A stretch of DNA of 64,000 nucleotides, from assembly GCA_029747585.1 (NCBI GenBank), contig JAPEVF010000190.1:2685-66684 (forward strand), read 5' to 3'. The position numbers were made by a program, and so were the translations under genes. The notes beneath the pieces were generated by a model. That model ran no database searches, had not been told where the DNA came from, and saw nothing but the letters and a program-made list of their open reading frames with translations. The first letter of the stretch is position 1; each line of letters begins with the position of its first letter. This DNA comes from Pleurotus djamor (Eukaryota > Basidiomycota > Agaricomycetes > Agaricales > Pleurotaceae). Shown here piece after piece: positions 53,826-64,000 of the stretch.

Positions 53826-54245
53826 ATGACTTGTATTTCCCGACGCGTTGTTTTGTCTCAGTCTGATTCAGAGTCTGATTCAGAGTCTGGTGGTGGTGCG
53901 ACTCACAGGCTGTCTCCAAGTCAGTGTGAAGTTGGACACACCTACGTCGACACCGCGCGGACACTTGGACTACGGTACCTAACACCCGAAACACACCTGA
54001 TGGGCTACTACGACTTTCTTGCTCTCCCTCACGCTCATGCTCCCTTTCAAACAATTCTTGACGCACTAGCCTCGCGCGAAACGCTCCTCGTCAATGAAGA
54101 AAAGCACCTCGAAAGTCAGGTTTGTCGTATTGAAAATCACGTATACAGTGATGGGGCTCAGGCTGTGGCGAAACCAGCTGGGTTGGGTTGGGTGGCTGTA
54201 GGATTTATGGTGATAATTCTGCTGTTCTTCGATTTTTTCTGTTAG
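53826..54245 (+). CDS. small putative tail-anchored protein, unrecognised
   Basis: Intronless 139-residue frame from the ATG at 53826. A short repeat encodes SDSESDSESGGG (12-base unit near 53,862-53,895). The body contains YVDTARTLGLRYLTPETHLM and ILDALASRETLLVNEEKHLE. The C-terminus is one strongly hydrophobic span, GWVAVGFMVIILLFFDFFC, ending at the stop, as in tail-anchored proteins. No family recognised; an intronless short frame could also be chance. Confidence 0.35.
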   Translation: MTCISRRVVLSQSDSESDSESGGGATHRLSPSQCEVGHTYVDTARTLGLRYLTPETHLMGYYDFLALPHAHAPFQTILDALASRETLLVNEEKHLESQVCRIENHVYSDGAQAVAKPAGLGWVAVGFMVIILLFFDFFC

Positions 54246-54479
54246 TGGAGAGTGTTGCTGTCGCTAGGCGAGGTGAGGTGAAGTGGAGCGGTCGATAGAC
54301 TCGACAGACTCGACGACTATTTCTCAGACTCATGCATGGTTTACTCGTAAAAGGTCGTGGTTTCATGAGCTCAAGCGGTCGTAGAGGCGAGGGGTGGTAC
54401 TGAGTACTTGTACCAGTAACCACACGGTTGTCACGAAGACCCCTTGACGCGTACTCAAGCTAAAGATGGGTTATGATAC

Positions 54480-55567
54480 CTAAGGTGTAACATATGTCTT
54501 CCCGATGCTGTTCAAATTCCCCGAACCGTCGAGTAGGTCTGTCAGATGGCGGGTAGGTAAGTCTCGCTTTATGTGGTGGCGGAAAGATGATGCTTACTGT
54601 AGGCGACACCGCTTTGTGGACGCTATTCAACATGTGTGATAATGCATTGATGAGCGACGGAGCGACACAAGGGGAAGAGCGGTGCGTACCATGTATGCAA
54701 ACCATGAATACCTCTCGATCCAAGACGTCGAGTCGAGAAACGCAATGGCGTCTTTCATGAAGCTAGAAACAGCTGAATAACGATGAATTAACATTAACCT
54801 AAGATGTGAATCCACGCGAAGGGAAGGGGATCGGTACGTACCGTTCACATCCGTCGAAGTTTCAGCGAACTCAGTCACCCAAATCTTAGCGGACGGGAAG
54901 GTCGAGTGGACAGTGTTGAGATATTGGATGAACCATTGTGACCCACTCCCATACCAATGCACCGCAATAGCGTCGATGGTGCACCCCGAGCAGGCGGAGA
55001 TGAAGCTTTGGAGCCATGGGATGCCCGCTGGTGCGCTGCTTACGCCTGGGGAGACGAGTTTCACGCCGAGAGAGGATTTGAGGGGTTGGATGTATTGTTT
55101 CCAGAGTTGGGCGGCTTGGGCTGGGGAGAGGTTTGATTGTGTGCTGAAGTCGGGTTCGTTGAAGCCCTAGAGTTCAAATGAACGTACGTACAGTTAGTTC
55201 GAGATTAGAGGACACATTGAATCGAAGAAGGAGGAGGATATGAAGGTATATGGAGACATACCAGCACAGTCTTCGCCCCACTAGCCCTAACCAACCCTGC
55301 GAGATTAGCGATCCCGCTGGACCCCCATTGCATCGGGACGTATTCGATGTGGGAATTCGCTACGGCGGAAGAGGTGGGCGACGAAGACCAGTCGTATTGC
55401 CAGGAGACGACGCTGGCGGATTGGTTGGCGCGGATGATGTCGTTTGGGGAGGAGAAATCGGCGAATGCGAGGCCGCGTTTAGCGTTTTTGGCAGCGAGGG
55501 TTTGGGTGGTGTAGGATGTAAGGAGGAGGAGGAAGGGGAGGAGGGAGGTTGCGAGAGGGAGGTACAT
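54480..55567 (-). CDS. secreted GH128 glycosyl hydrolase (beta-1,3-glucanase type, Asl1-like)
   Basis: Predicted secreted endo-beta-1,3-glucanase acting on fungal wall glucan. The ATG at 55567 begins a signal peptide (MYLPLATSLLPFLLLLTSYT) and KNAKRGLAFADF. Then come SASVVSWQYDWSSSPTSS, EYVPMQWGSSGIANLAG and the acid/base Glu in GFNEPDFSTQSNLSPAQAAQ. GVKLVSPGVSSAPAGIPWLQ and IDAIAVHWYGSGSQWFIQYL follow, then the nucleophile Glu in IWVTEFAETSTDVN and WIERYSWFAYM. Two small final exons, resolved by frame, give RPQSGVAYN and LLDGSGNLNSIGKTYVTP with the stop at 54480. Length about 290 residues. TATA-like box at 55,614. Confidence 0.9.
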
Positions 55568-57235
55568 GGCGAGGTTTGGGAGCGGTTGAGCGAGTGAAGA
55601 GACAGGCGGAGAGCTTATAAACGGACACAAGTCGCCAGAATATCATTGATGGTTTTCGGTTTTCGGCGGAAACCCGAGGGATACGGGGAAAGGCGTTCGC
55701 GAAGGTGTGTTGTTTTTCGAAATTGGTGCAGCCTGGCTGCTTGTGCCCATGTGGGTAAGATTCAAGAAAGCGAGGTAGCACATTGTAGGTATTTGAATTA
55801 AACGATTAAACGATTCTAGCCATCAAGTGCATCAAAGGGCGACACGTAGGCGGTTGTTCCAGGACCGTATCCGAGAGTAGACATGGAGTCGGTCGTTTGG
55901 GTCAATGGTATTCCACCGAAGCGAGGTTGGAGCATATGGGGCGTCCTTCGTCCCGAGTCCCTTGCTCCGAGGCAAAGAAGAGAGATGGGACACTTGGACG
56001 AGGCTTTCTAGGCTGGCTATACCTATGAATAGTGAAAGAAGGAGGACTCCGGTGGAGGCGCTGGGTGATCGAAGAGCAGCGCGCAGGTTAGTTTAGTTGC
56101 CGGAGGCGAGAGAGGCGGGTGGAGGTGGAGGTAGGTGGGAAGGGATTTCAGCGAAGGGAAAGGAAAAGAGTGAGTGAATGGTTCTGATCCTCGAGGTGGG
56201 GGAGTAGCTCGAACTCAAAACTGGCGAAGCAAAGTCTTGATCCAGAATAGAACGACAGAGGCCGCATTTGAGCAAGGGGTCATGAAGCTGCACAGCATCA
56301 TGATGAGTCGAGCCAGTCATGGTTATAATTTCCAGAATATTAAGAGATTACATGCCGTCAGAGTGTATAGAGTATATGTTGTGTGTTCGAGTTCATTGTG
56401 ACAGAGAGAAAGTTTTCCTGGGAACATGAAAAAGGAACATGAAAAAGGCCAGAAAAAGGCTGAAACAAGTTGGAAATAAAGCAAAGTCGCACAGATCATG
56501 ATCGTGGATTTGTGGAGCGTGTTGGACAGACTTCTTCGCTTGCCTGCCGGCGGGGTGGCTGTCTTCCAAGCTCGAAAGAATGTTCTGCCGCAAGGAGAGT
56601 CAGAACAGAGTTGAGTGGAACATTTGCTGTGGGATTCGAATGTTGCCCAAAGCAGGTGACAAGTTTCCAGGAGCACGGGGGAGTGGGAAGCTAGAAGCTG
56701 CATGGATCACACAGACGACAGAAGTAAGAAGCGTGGAGACACATCGAACGTTTGGACGCCGGTGCCAATGCTAGGCCACATCGGTCCTCTCCGTTTAGAG
56801 CGGTCTGTGATCAAAAGTGACCACTGAGGTTAACGTTGGAGGTTTGTACGCCGGAGTATGTGTTACTTGAAGGGGAACGGAACTGAGAAGTAGAGGCAGC
56901 GTTGAGGTTCTTGGGAACGATGGGCTTCTAGCAGCTAGCCGGTCCCCGTTCCGACTTGGTACGCACTAACACGAAACGGTCAGGAGCCAGATTGACTCAT
57001 TATAGCATTGAAAAGCAGGCGGAGCCAAAGGGAATAAGTAAACGTACGTCAAGAGGGCATATTTTCTGCATCATCTCGTTCTCAAATAAGAACACTGTGC
57101 AAAGCAGAATCACGAACATAGACGTTGCGATGACATACAGTTAACCAAAGTGCCAACTTCTCTCCGCTATCTCCAACATCTATACGGTATAATAATGAGA
57201 AGGTGCTCAATCAAGGGTAAAGCAGAAGCTACAAC
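55568..57235. other. 1.67 kb without a supported gene
   Basis: Contains the GH128 promoter at the left end and the 3' flank of the DM9 gene at the right. Open frames of up to 126 codons occur on both strands, without motifs or a splice logic that joins them. I see no RNA gene and no repeat. Confidence 0.5.
55614..55621 (-). promoter_or_regulatory. TATA-like box (TTTATAAG)
   Basis: On the minus strand TTTATAAG lies about 50 bases upstream of the GH128 ATG at 55,567. Confidence 0.4.
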
Positions 57236-59765
57236 TCACAAAATCTTGTGCTCAAACCGATAATTTTCCTTGTCACCATACGGCGCGTCTCCTCCGCCTT
57301 GGTCTCCCTATATAGCATCATACATCCATCAGCTTACAACAACCCATCACAAAAGAGAAACAATAACCCACCAAGTGAGGAGCTGCCTTCCCCGGAACCC
57401 AAACGCCATCCTCCACTTCGACAAGGGCATGGTAAAGCGGCTTCCCATCTTCATACCCACCCAAAACGACGCGTCGACCATCAGGGATTTTCCCCCCAGT
57501 CGTACCCACAAACTCCATCAACTCTGTCGAGAACGGCAGTAGGTCGTAGCTTCCTTTGTGCGGGACCTCTGCTCCGCCGTACGAAACTCTACAATGGTCG
57601 GGCCAGAGGTGGGGTGCGACTTTACATGGGTGGACACCATCTTTGAAGTTCAGTGCCGAGGCGATGTAGACGGGTTGACCTTCTGGGTCCACGCAAGGTG
57701 GGTTGTGGAGGATGTTTGGAGCGGGGATGTTGTCCTCTGTGGTAAGAGGTAGACGCGTCCCAGCGTCTGTATCATCACGATACATGTGGCACAAAATCGC
57801 ATCCAGCTCGCGCATCCCAAGTGGATTCTCTCCCGTTGGCTGTTCATTCCAGAAGATCTGGCCTTCTTCAATCTCATCCCACGATCCGTCAGGTCTCTGC
57901 ACCGTAAGCTTGCCTGAACCAGCAACAAAATCAGCAGGAGTTCCAGAATTAGATTCACCAAACGCGTGTACGGGCTTCGCTGAGTCCATCGCGCGTTTGT
58001 AGAAGTCGTCTTGAAGATCCGTGGAGACGAGGGTATCAGGGTACCATTCAGCTGGGGAGTCTTGATCGAATTTGACGAGATATTCGTAGTGTTCGGAGAC
58101 TTCTGGAGGGCTATCTTTGGTGGCCGCCATGATTGTCTTTACATGGCGACAATGGGCCAAAGCCAGGGGAGAGATGTCCTCGCTCGTAACCTCTTCGTTT
58201 GTGATACTGACGAGGTCTCGAATGGGTACGCGGCCATGCAGGGAAGCACCAGCAGTTGTTGAAACGTATCTGAATCTCCGAACCTTGCCAAAGGCTACGG
58301 GATGGTCGTTGATGAGTTTGAGGATCGGGGTAGGGAGGTGTCTGATCCAGAGAGGCTCGGAGTGGAAGGAGTCCTTGATGACTTTGCTAAAGATTGGGGT
58401 GTACCGGTTACTCATGAGGCCGTATTGCCTGGGTGCTTTTAGATCGACTTTGAGGACACCACGGTAGCTGTTGGGGTCTTGATTCTTCTGCTTCTCAGTG
58501 ATCGCGTCCTTTTCGATCTGGTCGAGGTCGCGAGTGAGTACCTATGGTCATGATTAGTAGCACATCCTGTCGACCTGAAAAATGCAGACGAACCTCGAAG
58601 GATTTGACACGGATATCATGAGTCTTCTCTGTGACATTACTAGGCACATCACCATCATACAACGTCTTATATTTCTTCACCAACTCCCGATGATCCAAAA
58701 GCTTCTGCGCATAATACGCGTACATCCTATCTTCCTCTCCGAAATTCAAGAAAATCATTCGGCCGTTGTCATCGAAGAAATCTGGGGCGAAGCGAAGGAA
58801 GAAATTGGGGGCATCAATGTTGCCGCCTTTGAACCGTCCTAGACGAGGGAGGGGTTCAAGTGGGATGTGGCCTGTGGGGAGGGACTCTGCCGTTGAGAGT
58901 GGGGGAAGCCTTTCTCGGGGGACGATACTGCCGTTGTGGTAGAAGATACGTTGATTATCGCCTGCGACGAAGTGGCCGAGTTCCGAACCATTTCCTTGTC
59001 GGATGAGACTCTTCCCTTCGACGCGGAAGACCTGGGTGGAATAAGTGTGTCAACACGAGAGAAGTGAGTTGATGTGTGAAAAAAGGACTAACTCGAGTTG
59101 TTTCGCCCGGCCTGACCTTCACTCCTCCTTTCCCAATCAAGCCGTCGCCGGCAGCGATGACTACTCCGTCAAAAATATCCCCGCCGAGTTCTCCTTCCTT
59201 CTTCTGCGAGAAATCTCGAACGACATTCGTACCGACGCTGATCATGCCTTGAGGATCATATTTGTGGTGACGAGCACTTTCAATCCCTTAAAACGTTGAA
59301 TACGTGAATAAGGGAGGCTGTAGGGTTATGGAGAGGAAGGCACGGGTGTGCATACCGGTTAAGACTCCATCTGCGGCGACACCAGCTACGACTGCCGCTA
59401 AAACTGGGAGGGCGGCACCACCTGTTGCGCCAGCTAAAGCACCAGCACCAATAACAGCCAAAGTGCGTGTCGCAGCTTCTTCGGCTTTTATTCCCTCTTC
59501 AGTATCGCCCATCGCGAAATGAACGATGCCTGAGGGTATACGTGACAAAGGTCAGAGCTTGGATCAAATGAGCACGCGAGAACACGTATGTACCTTTGAT
59601 GTGGCCAACCACTGGGATGTTATCGACGAGATCACCGATAGTCTTGCCAGGGTGGTGAGTCCAAGCATCTGTGAATTCGTTCCATGTCTTCTTTGCACCG
59701 TCTACATTGCCGGTGCAGACTTGTACCAATGATTTCAGCTGAGAGATTATAGGAAAGGTCGACAT
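57236..59765 (-). CDS. DM9/DUF3421 domain protein with glycine-rich membrane-like N-terminus
   Basis: Function unknown. The ATG at 59765 gives MSTFPIISQLKSLVQVCTGN, then WNEFTDAWTHHPGKTIGDLV and the conserved turn DNIPVVGHIKG. An Ala/Gly-rich hydrophobic stretch follows (AVIGAGALAGATGGAALPVL), then KYDPQGMISVGTNVVRDFSQ, GGDIFDGVVIAAGDGLIGKG and FRVEGKSLIRQGNG. A middle region (IFLNFGEEDRMYAYYAQKLL) is followed by a long exon (58,415-57,318) with RHLPTPILKLINDHPVAFGK and two DM9-like repeats: HPCKVAPHLWPDHCRVSYGG, then GGKIPDGRRVVLGGYEDGKP and VEVEDGVWVPGKAAPHL. The final exon is APYGDKENYRFEHKIL. I remember the N-terminal block from many agaricomycete proteins. DM9 repeats elsewhere bind mannose in some animals, so a lectin-like role is possible (inference). 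Confidence 0.75.
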
Positions 59766-60942
59766 CGCCTAGAGTCCAGAGGCACTCGCAAAGGACGATA
59801 TCGGTTTGGAGTTTGGGCGCACGGATTAGCGAGAGGCTTTATATGAGTATCACCGCAGGGATTGACTGCGATCGGTGAAGACAATAAGTCATAAAGCCTG
59901 AGAGATTACATGCATCCTAAGTGGTCTTAGTTCAGACTTTGGAGAGTGAAGCGAGCAAGGGCACAGTGCTGAATGACATACCTGCATTCGACGGTTCCTT
60001 CTATGGACAAACGATGGGGAGTATCCTTGGGTCAGGTGTACTGGTGCGTACCCATGTCATTGTCATTGTCACGGTGGTGGGACGCCGCCGATGTGGAGTT
60101 CCCTGTGAGGGCAAAAGAGAGGGAAATGGTCCCAGCCTGAGGCGACCCCAGAGCGTCACCTTTGTCATGATGTCAGAATACAGTGTGATAGGTTGGAGAT
60201 ATGGTTATAAAAGTTTGGTTTATGCGTCATAGATCGGAGATATCCATGGTAGCAAGTGTAGACTATTGAATCAATCGTAACAAAGGCGGATTTTGGCTGG
60301 GGATACGAGCCAAGGTAGGCCCGGAGACGAAGTCGTCCAGGTCGTGTTCGTAGGACGGACGTCCTTGCATGTTTGCCGGCGTGGGCCTTCTCTTCCAATT
60401 TCAAGTTCTCCGCAGGAAAAATACCTGCATAGAAGGACTGGGCAAGTATTGCGCTAAGCCCAGAAACCCAGCTCCGGGATTTCCTAGCTCATCTGGGTTT
60501 GGCAGTTCTTTTGTGGTCAACACTTTTCTTTATGGACCAGCCAGATTTCAGTCATACTGGGCATGGTTGGGGGTAATCAGTACTCACCAACATATTGAGT
60601 GGTGTTTTGGAAGAGATATCCGGTTCCAAGAGTTTCCAAATCGTTTCAACTCTTTTATGGGCGTGTAGCCCCTGATAGACGCGCGCTAAGCATTCACACT
60701 CGCCTTGCGAGGCTTCCCTTCGACCCCGCACCAACCGAAGGTTGGGCGGCGAGGTGCGCTGACAGACAAATACCAGGTCAAGCTTTCAAGTTTATATCTT
60801 TGACAAAGTAACGTGTACCTGCCGAAAGCAAGGTGTTTCTTCGGTGCGCCGCGCCGCCGTCTAGTCTAAAAGACACAACCCTACATTGACCCTGCCACCA
60901 TCTTTCTCAGCCTTTCTCTATCTGTCACGTCCTCCACCAGAA
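59766..60942. other. 1.18 kb divergent intergenic region
   Basis: Between the DM9 gene and the F-box-like gene. Scattered open frames of 60-100 codons on both strands show no motif. I see nothing else that I can support. Confidence 0.5.
59837..59843 (-). promoter_or_regulatory. TATA box (TATAAAG) of the DM9 gene
   Basis: On the minus strand CATATAAAG lies about 75 bases upstream of the DM9-gene ATG at 59,765. Confidence 0.45.
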
Positions 60943-62113
60943 ATGCCGACATTGTTTGCAGACATATATGTCGTTATATTTGAACACGTCGACGATATGG
61001 AGACCTTGAGCACGCTGTGTCGCGTCTCCCAAGCGTTCCGTCAATTCGCAGAGCCTATTCTTTTGCAAAACCTCGACTTTTGCGTTCGTCGTAAAGGCTC
61101 GCCATATAGAGAAAATAAAGATCTTACTTCACGTCTGCCCTCGTTCCAACAATGGCTCTCCGATCCCAAGGCAAACCGACAATCCAAAGTCACCTCATTC
61201 GCAGTTAATTTCGACGAATGCGACCCTTTATCTCGTGAACTCACCATATTGGACGAGATAATTCCGACATTGACCGACCTAAGAACTCTACACATATACT
61301 CTCGCCAGTCTGATAATGCCCAGAGGCCCCTTGACTTCTTGGATTTCCTCGAGTACCCCACGGGAACCTTGTCTCGTTTGAGACGGATCGACTTTCGGTT
61401 ACCTTGTTTTCAGGAGACATTTTGGCCCTACGTCTTATCCCAACCCCACCTCAAATATCTGGAACTTATGGTATCAGGGAGGTCTGTCTTCCCCGAGTGC
61501 CGCACCACCGTCCGCACCCTTCAGGCCTTTAAATGCACGAACCACCACAGAACCACCCTTGAATTCCTATCCGTAAATCAGCAGATTACGCACCTTTTCG
61601 TGGATACCTGGACTTATCCTATCCCTGCAATGAAGAATCTAACAACTCTCGCCCTTCCTTGTCACTCGCTGCGCGGTCAAACGTGGCAGAAAGATTTCTT
61701 TTCATCTGCCATTTCTCTCAAGTACTTTGAGGCCACTGTACGTGATTCAATTATGATTTGCTCATCAACCCTTTCAAACGCGATACCATGACTAGGGATA
61801 CGACGCATGGGACGACCTCGCTCCTTTGAGCTATTCAAGTGTCATACACATTCGGATCCTCACCACCTTTGCTTGGTCGAAAGAACAAGGCTTCAACGTG
61901 TTTCGCTCTTTCATTTGCCCACCAACCTTGAATTGCATTGAAGCACACCTGGCTAAGAGAGTTTTGGAGTGGGGCACTCAGTGCCGGGCGACAACCTCTC
62001 GCTCCACTCGCTGGTACCGCGGCGGACATGAACCTGTTGTAGTGCAGTGGACATGTCCAGTTGATGACATCTGGTGTAGCGACTGGGAGAAGGATGCAGT
62101 CGTTGTTGCTTAG
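60943..62113 (+). CDS. F-box-like protein
   Basis: Probable substrate receptor of an SCF ubiquitin ligase, by resemblance only. The ATG at 60943 (MPTLFADIYVVIFEHVDDME) runs into TLSTLCRVSQAFRQFAEPIL, an F-box-like helix set (LP/F...I..H....L.....V...W/F replaced by I..HV....L..LCRVS..F). Leucine-rich parts follow: IIPTLTDLRTLHIYSRQS, GTLSRLRRIDFRLPC, QPHLKYLELMVSG and MKNLTTLALPCHSLRG. One intron (61,738 to about 61,795) joins a second exon, SYSSVIHIRILTTFAWSKEQ, ending WEKDAVVVA. About 370 residues. Such genes are numerous and fast-changing in agaricomycetes. Confidence 0.6.
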
Positions 62114-64000
62114 GCCTCAGGTACTAGGCCACGGTGGACGTCCACCTCAGTCACGTGTATCAATTGTGCATTGGACGGTCCCTGCCTGAGGTTTTGCTCC
62201 CGGACTCTCGCGACCGCCCTTCATTCATTCATTCACAACTACTCGTTCGATTCCTGCTACATAGATGTAGAACGCCAGTCAATCATCGCTCGTATTGCAC
62301 CCCATGACCATTAACGCCGCCAATAGGCTATACGATCAACCTGACCCCGCCAGCTGTCCTCTAATGCTATATTCTTGGTCTCAATATCCACCGCAAACAC
62401 CCAAGGGAGGGCGCCGACGGGTCACAAAACCCTTTCCTAGCCAATCACCAGCTCAGACCTAGCGATTGGCCTCTCGCTTCGACCACTTAGCAGGTCACGC
62501 GGGGTATCCAGCTTTCTCGTACGCCCACAGTGGGAACCTTTCGGCTGTACTTGTCTCTCCGAGTCGCTAGACGTGCGACTCCAGCGCACGAAACCCGATC
62601 CGGGCTTTGTTAGCATCGTGCATCATATCACACATCCGCTGGCCCATCCTGCTACCCCGCCGAGTAAACTATCTTCGGCTATCATTACGCCTTGCATGGC
62701 CGTAAACCGATCTCACACACAGAGTTGGCTATGTCTAACATCAATGACATCCTCTTTTGAACTAAACCTATCCCCACGATGGAACAGTTGGCTTGTCATA
62801 CTGGTAGTGATCCATGTGGGCCGTTTACAACTTTACTTACTACCCCGCGGATATCACTATCAAGTTTCTCCTTCATCGCCGGAGGTATCAGAACACCATG
62901 TATCACCAACAGCGCCTGGAAATCCGCAAACCCCCGAGTGTTGCAACACAACCCACATGGGCGGCGACTTGATTAGATGGGTGAGTAACGGCGTACGTTG
63001 GTCGGATTATTCTTGTTCACGGCTTCCCCATTTTCGTAGCCCTCTTACAACGAGACAGCCGAGATGGAGACTTGGGCACTCTCTTACGCTATGAATAAGT
63101 ACATATCAGGTTCCCAGAACCCACGCACGCATACGGCTTACAAGTGTACAGCTTATCCCCCAGACTCGGCTATGGGAACGTATGCAGTTAAGCTGCTATG
63201 TGTCTGTATATGTACATGCGTGCGTGTATGGCACCTACCTACGTCCTCGTCGGCCCCCGCAAACTTAATTGGGATGGATCGCAGGAGGGTTAGCTGGGTT
63301 AGTCGTTTCCCCACACTTCCCCGCCCAACGGTTGTTTTTTACCCCACACTCATTGATCGGAGTTTAGCCCTTCCGAACCTTCTTTTCGTTTCTGTGCGTA
63401 GAAGGCGACTTTACCCTTGGTGGCTTTAGTCTTCCCTTCGGCTCACTCCCGCCGCGTAATGCATTTCGATGTGACAACTTTCATAGGCTAAACGGATGTT
63501 TTAGGTGTGCGTGCTACCCTTCGGTGGATGCAGTTACTCTTGAGAAGGGTTGCTAGTGGCTGGGTCATTGGACTGTTGATGCAGTGGCTGCGACTCGGGG
63601 GACGCGGACACGCTGGATACCCAGGTGGAAGAACTGTGAGTGTCGTTTTTGGGAACTGTCCAGTATTGTATTGGAGCCTCGGGCGTTTACTCTTATCTTC
63701 TACAGGTCACAGCAATGCTTCTTTCGTTCTGCGCATAGCCCTTAATCTTAGTATCCATGGGTTCGAGAGCGAGTGAAGACGCTTCGAGTAGATGGTGGTT
63801 GTGAAATTGATGAACTTGATGAACTTGGCGATGATTCTTTGAGGTACGCTGCGTCCTGACTTGACATCGTTTATGGTCGGCATCTCACTCGCGCCTTGAT
63901 ACAGGCGAGTCTAGCCTAGGGCTAAGCGCTGAGACGTGATGTGTGGTGCATTGTACGATGCCATGTCCGCGTTCCTCATCATGGGGAGAGGCCCTCCTCC
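62114..64000. other. 1.9 kb at the right edge without a supported gene
   Basis: Higher GC than the coding part to its left, with small simple repeats (TTCATTCATTCATTC at about 62,220; TTGATGAACTTGATGAAC at about 63,808). One frame of 173 codons (62,573-63,094) and one of 89 (63,507-63,776) lack motifs and do not splice together. It may hold the 5' or 3' part of a gene beyond the window. Confidence 0.45.

Noticed and set aside
56323..56703. 126-codon minus-strand frame
   Set aside because: Compositionally odd, with no homology that I recognise and no neighbouring exon in phase.
62573..63094. 173-codon plus-strand frame at the right edge
   Set aside because: The residues look like translated non-coding GC-rich DNA; there is no motif and alternative frames are equally open.
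1..64000. tRNA, rRNA, transposon and reverse transcriptase genes
   Set aside because: I looked for B-box-like GGTTCGAATCC words, YMDD/YIDD or DDE contexts and long terminal repeats and found none that I could support; a tRNAscan and a repeat search would be decisive.

Overview
The window is a stretch of chromosomal DNA from a filamentous basidiomycete, most probably an agaricomycete. The genes are dense, lie on both strands, and are cut by many short introns (about 45-70 nt, GT-AG, usually with GTRNGT-type donors). The protein families are fungal (Pal1, ICE2, ESF1, RRP36, HIS7, a secreted GH128 glucanase), and two families I know mainly from agaricomycetes occur: a DM9/DUF3421 protein and a degenerate nuclease-like family. 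There is no operon logic, no CRISPR array, no tRNA or rRNA, and no transposase or reverse transcriptase that I can support. Single N bases are scattered, densely at about 11-24.6 kb, so several apparent frameshifts may be consensus errors.

Layout. 0-10.3 kb (all minus): CorA/Mnr2-type Mg transporter, RRP36, a large unrecognised multi-span membrane protein, and a DUF2235 hydrolase. 10.8-26.7 kb: NUS1, SEC17 (alpha-SNAP), phosphoacetylglucosamine mutase, DUG3, ICE2, MOCS2B, a PsuG-PfkB pseudouridine-degrading fusion, mitochondrial helicase IRC3 and the ADP/ATP carrier. 27-33 kb: SIZ/PIAS SUMO ligase, NudC and ESF1. 33.2-34.15 kb: a secreted precursor made of twelve 21-residue units, each ending in a Lys-Arg Kex2 site except the last. 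34.5-43 kb: complex I NDUFA11-like subunit, a BRCT/Myb Rap1-like protein, RPS16, mitochondrial L4, PAL1 and HIS7. 43.4-49 kb: SER3 and RAD51, flanked by two decayed copies of the nuclease-like family, then RPL13. 49.6-64 kb: MetE-like methyltransferase, a truncated surface protein ending in an assembly scar, a partial copy of the DM9 gene, a small tail-anchored ORF, GH128, the full DM9 gene, an F-box-like gene, and about 1.9 kb in which I see nothing.

Most genes are housekeeping and are linked only by shared divergent promoters or close convergent ends. Themes that recur are ribosome production (RRP36, ESF1, RPS16, RPL13, uL4m), mitochondria (AAC, NDUFA11, IRC3, uL4m), amino acid metabolism (HIS7, SER3, MetE-like, DUG3) and secretory-pathway or glycan supply (NUS1, SEC17, PCM1, ICE2).

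The strongest candidate for an undescribed system is the repeat precursor at 33,206-34,150. It has a signal peptide, a dibasic-bounded leader unit and twelve near-identical peptides of 19 residues, with a TATA box and a pyrimidine-rich 5' region. It is the architecture of a Kex2-processed repeat protein that would release many copies of small secreted peptides. Second-rank leads are the Rap1-like protein with two BRCT repeats, the DM9 protein with its inverted 91%-identical partial copy, and the paired nuclease-like relics.
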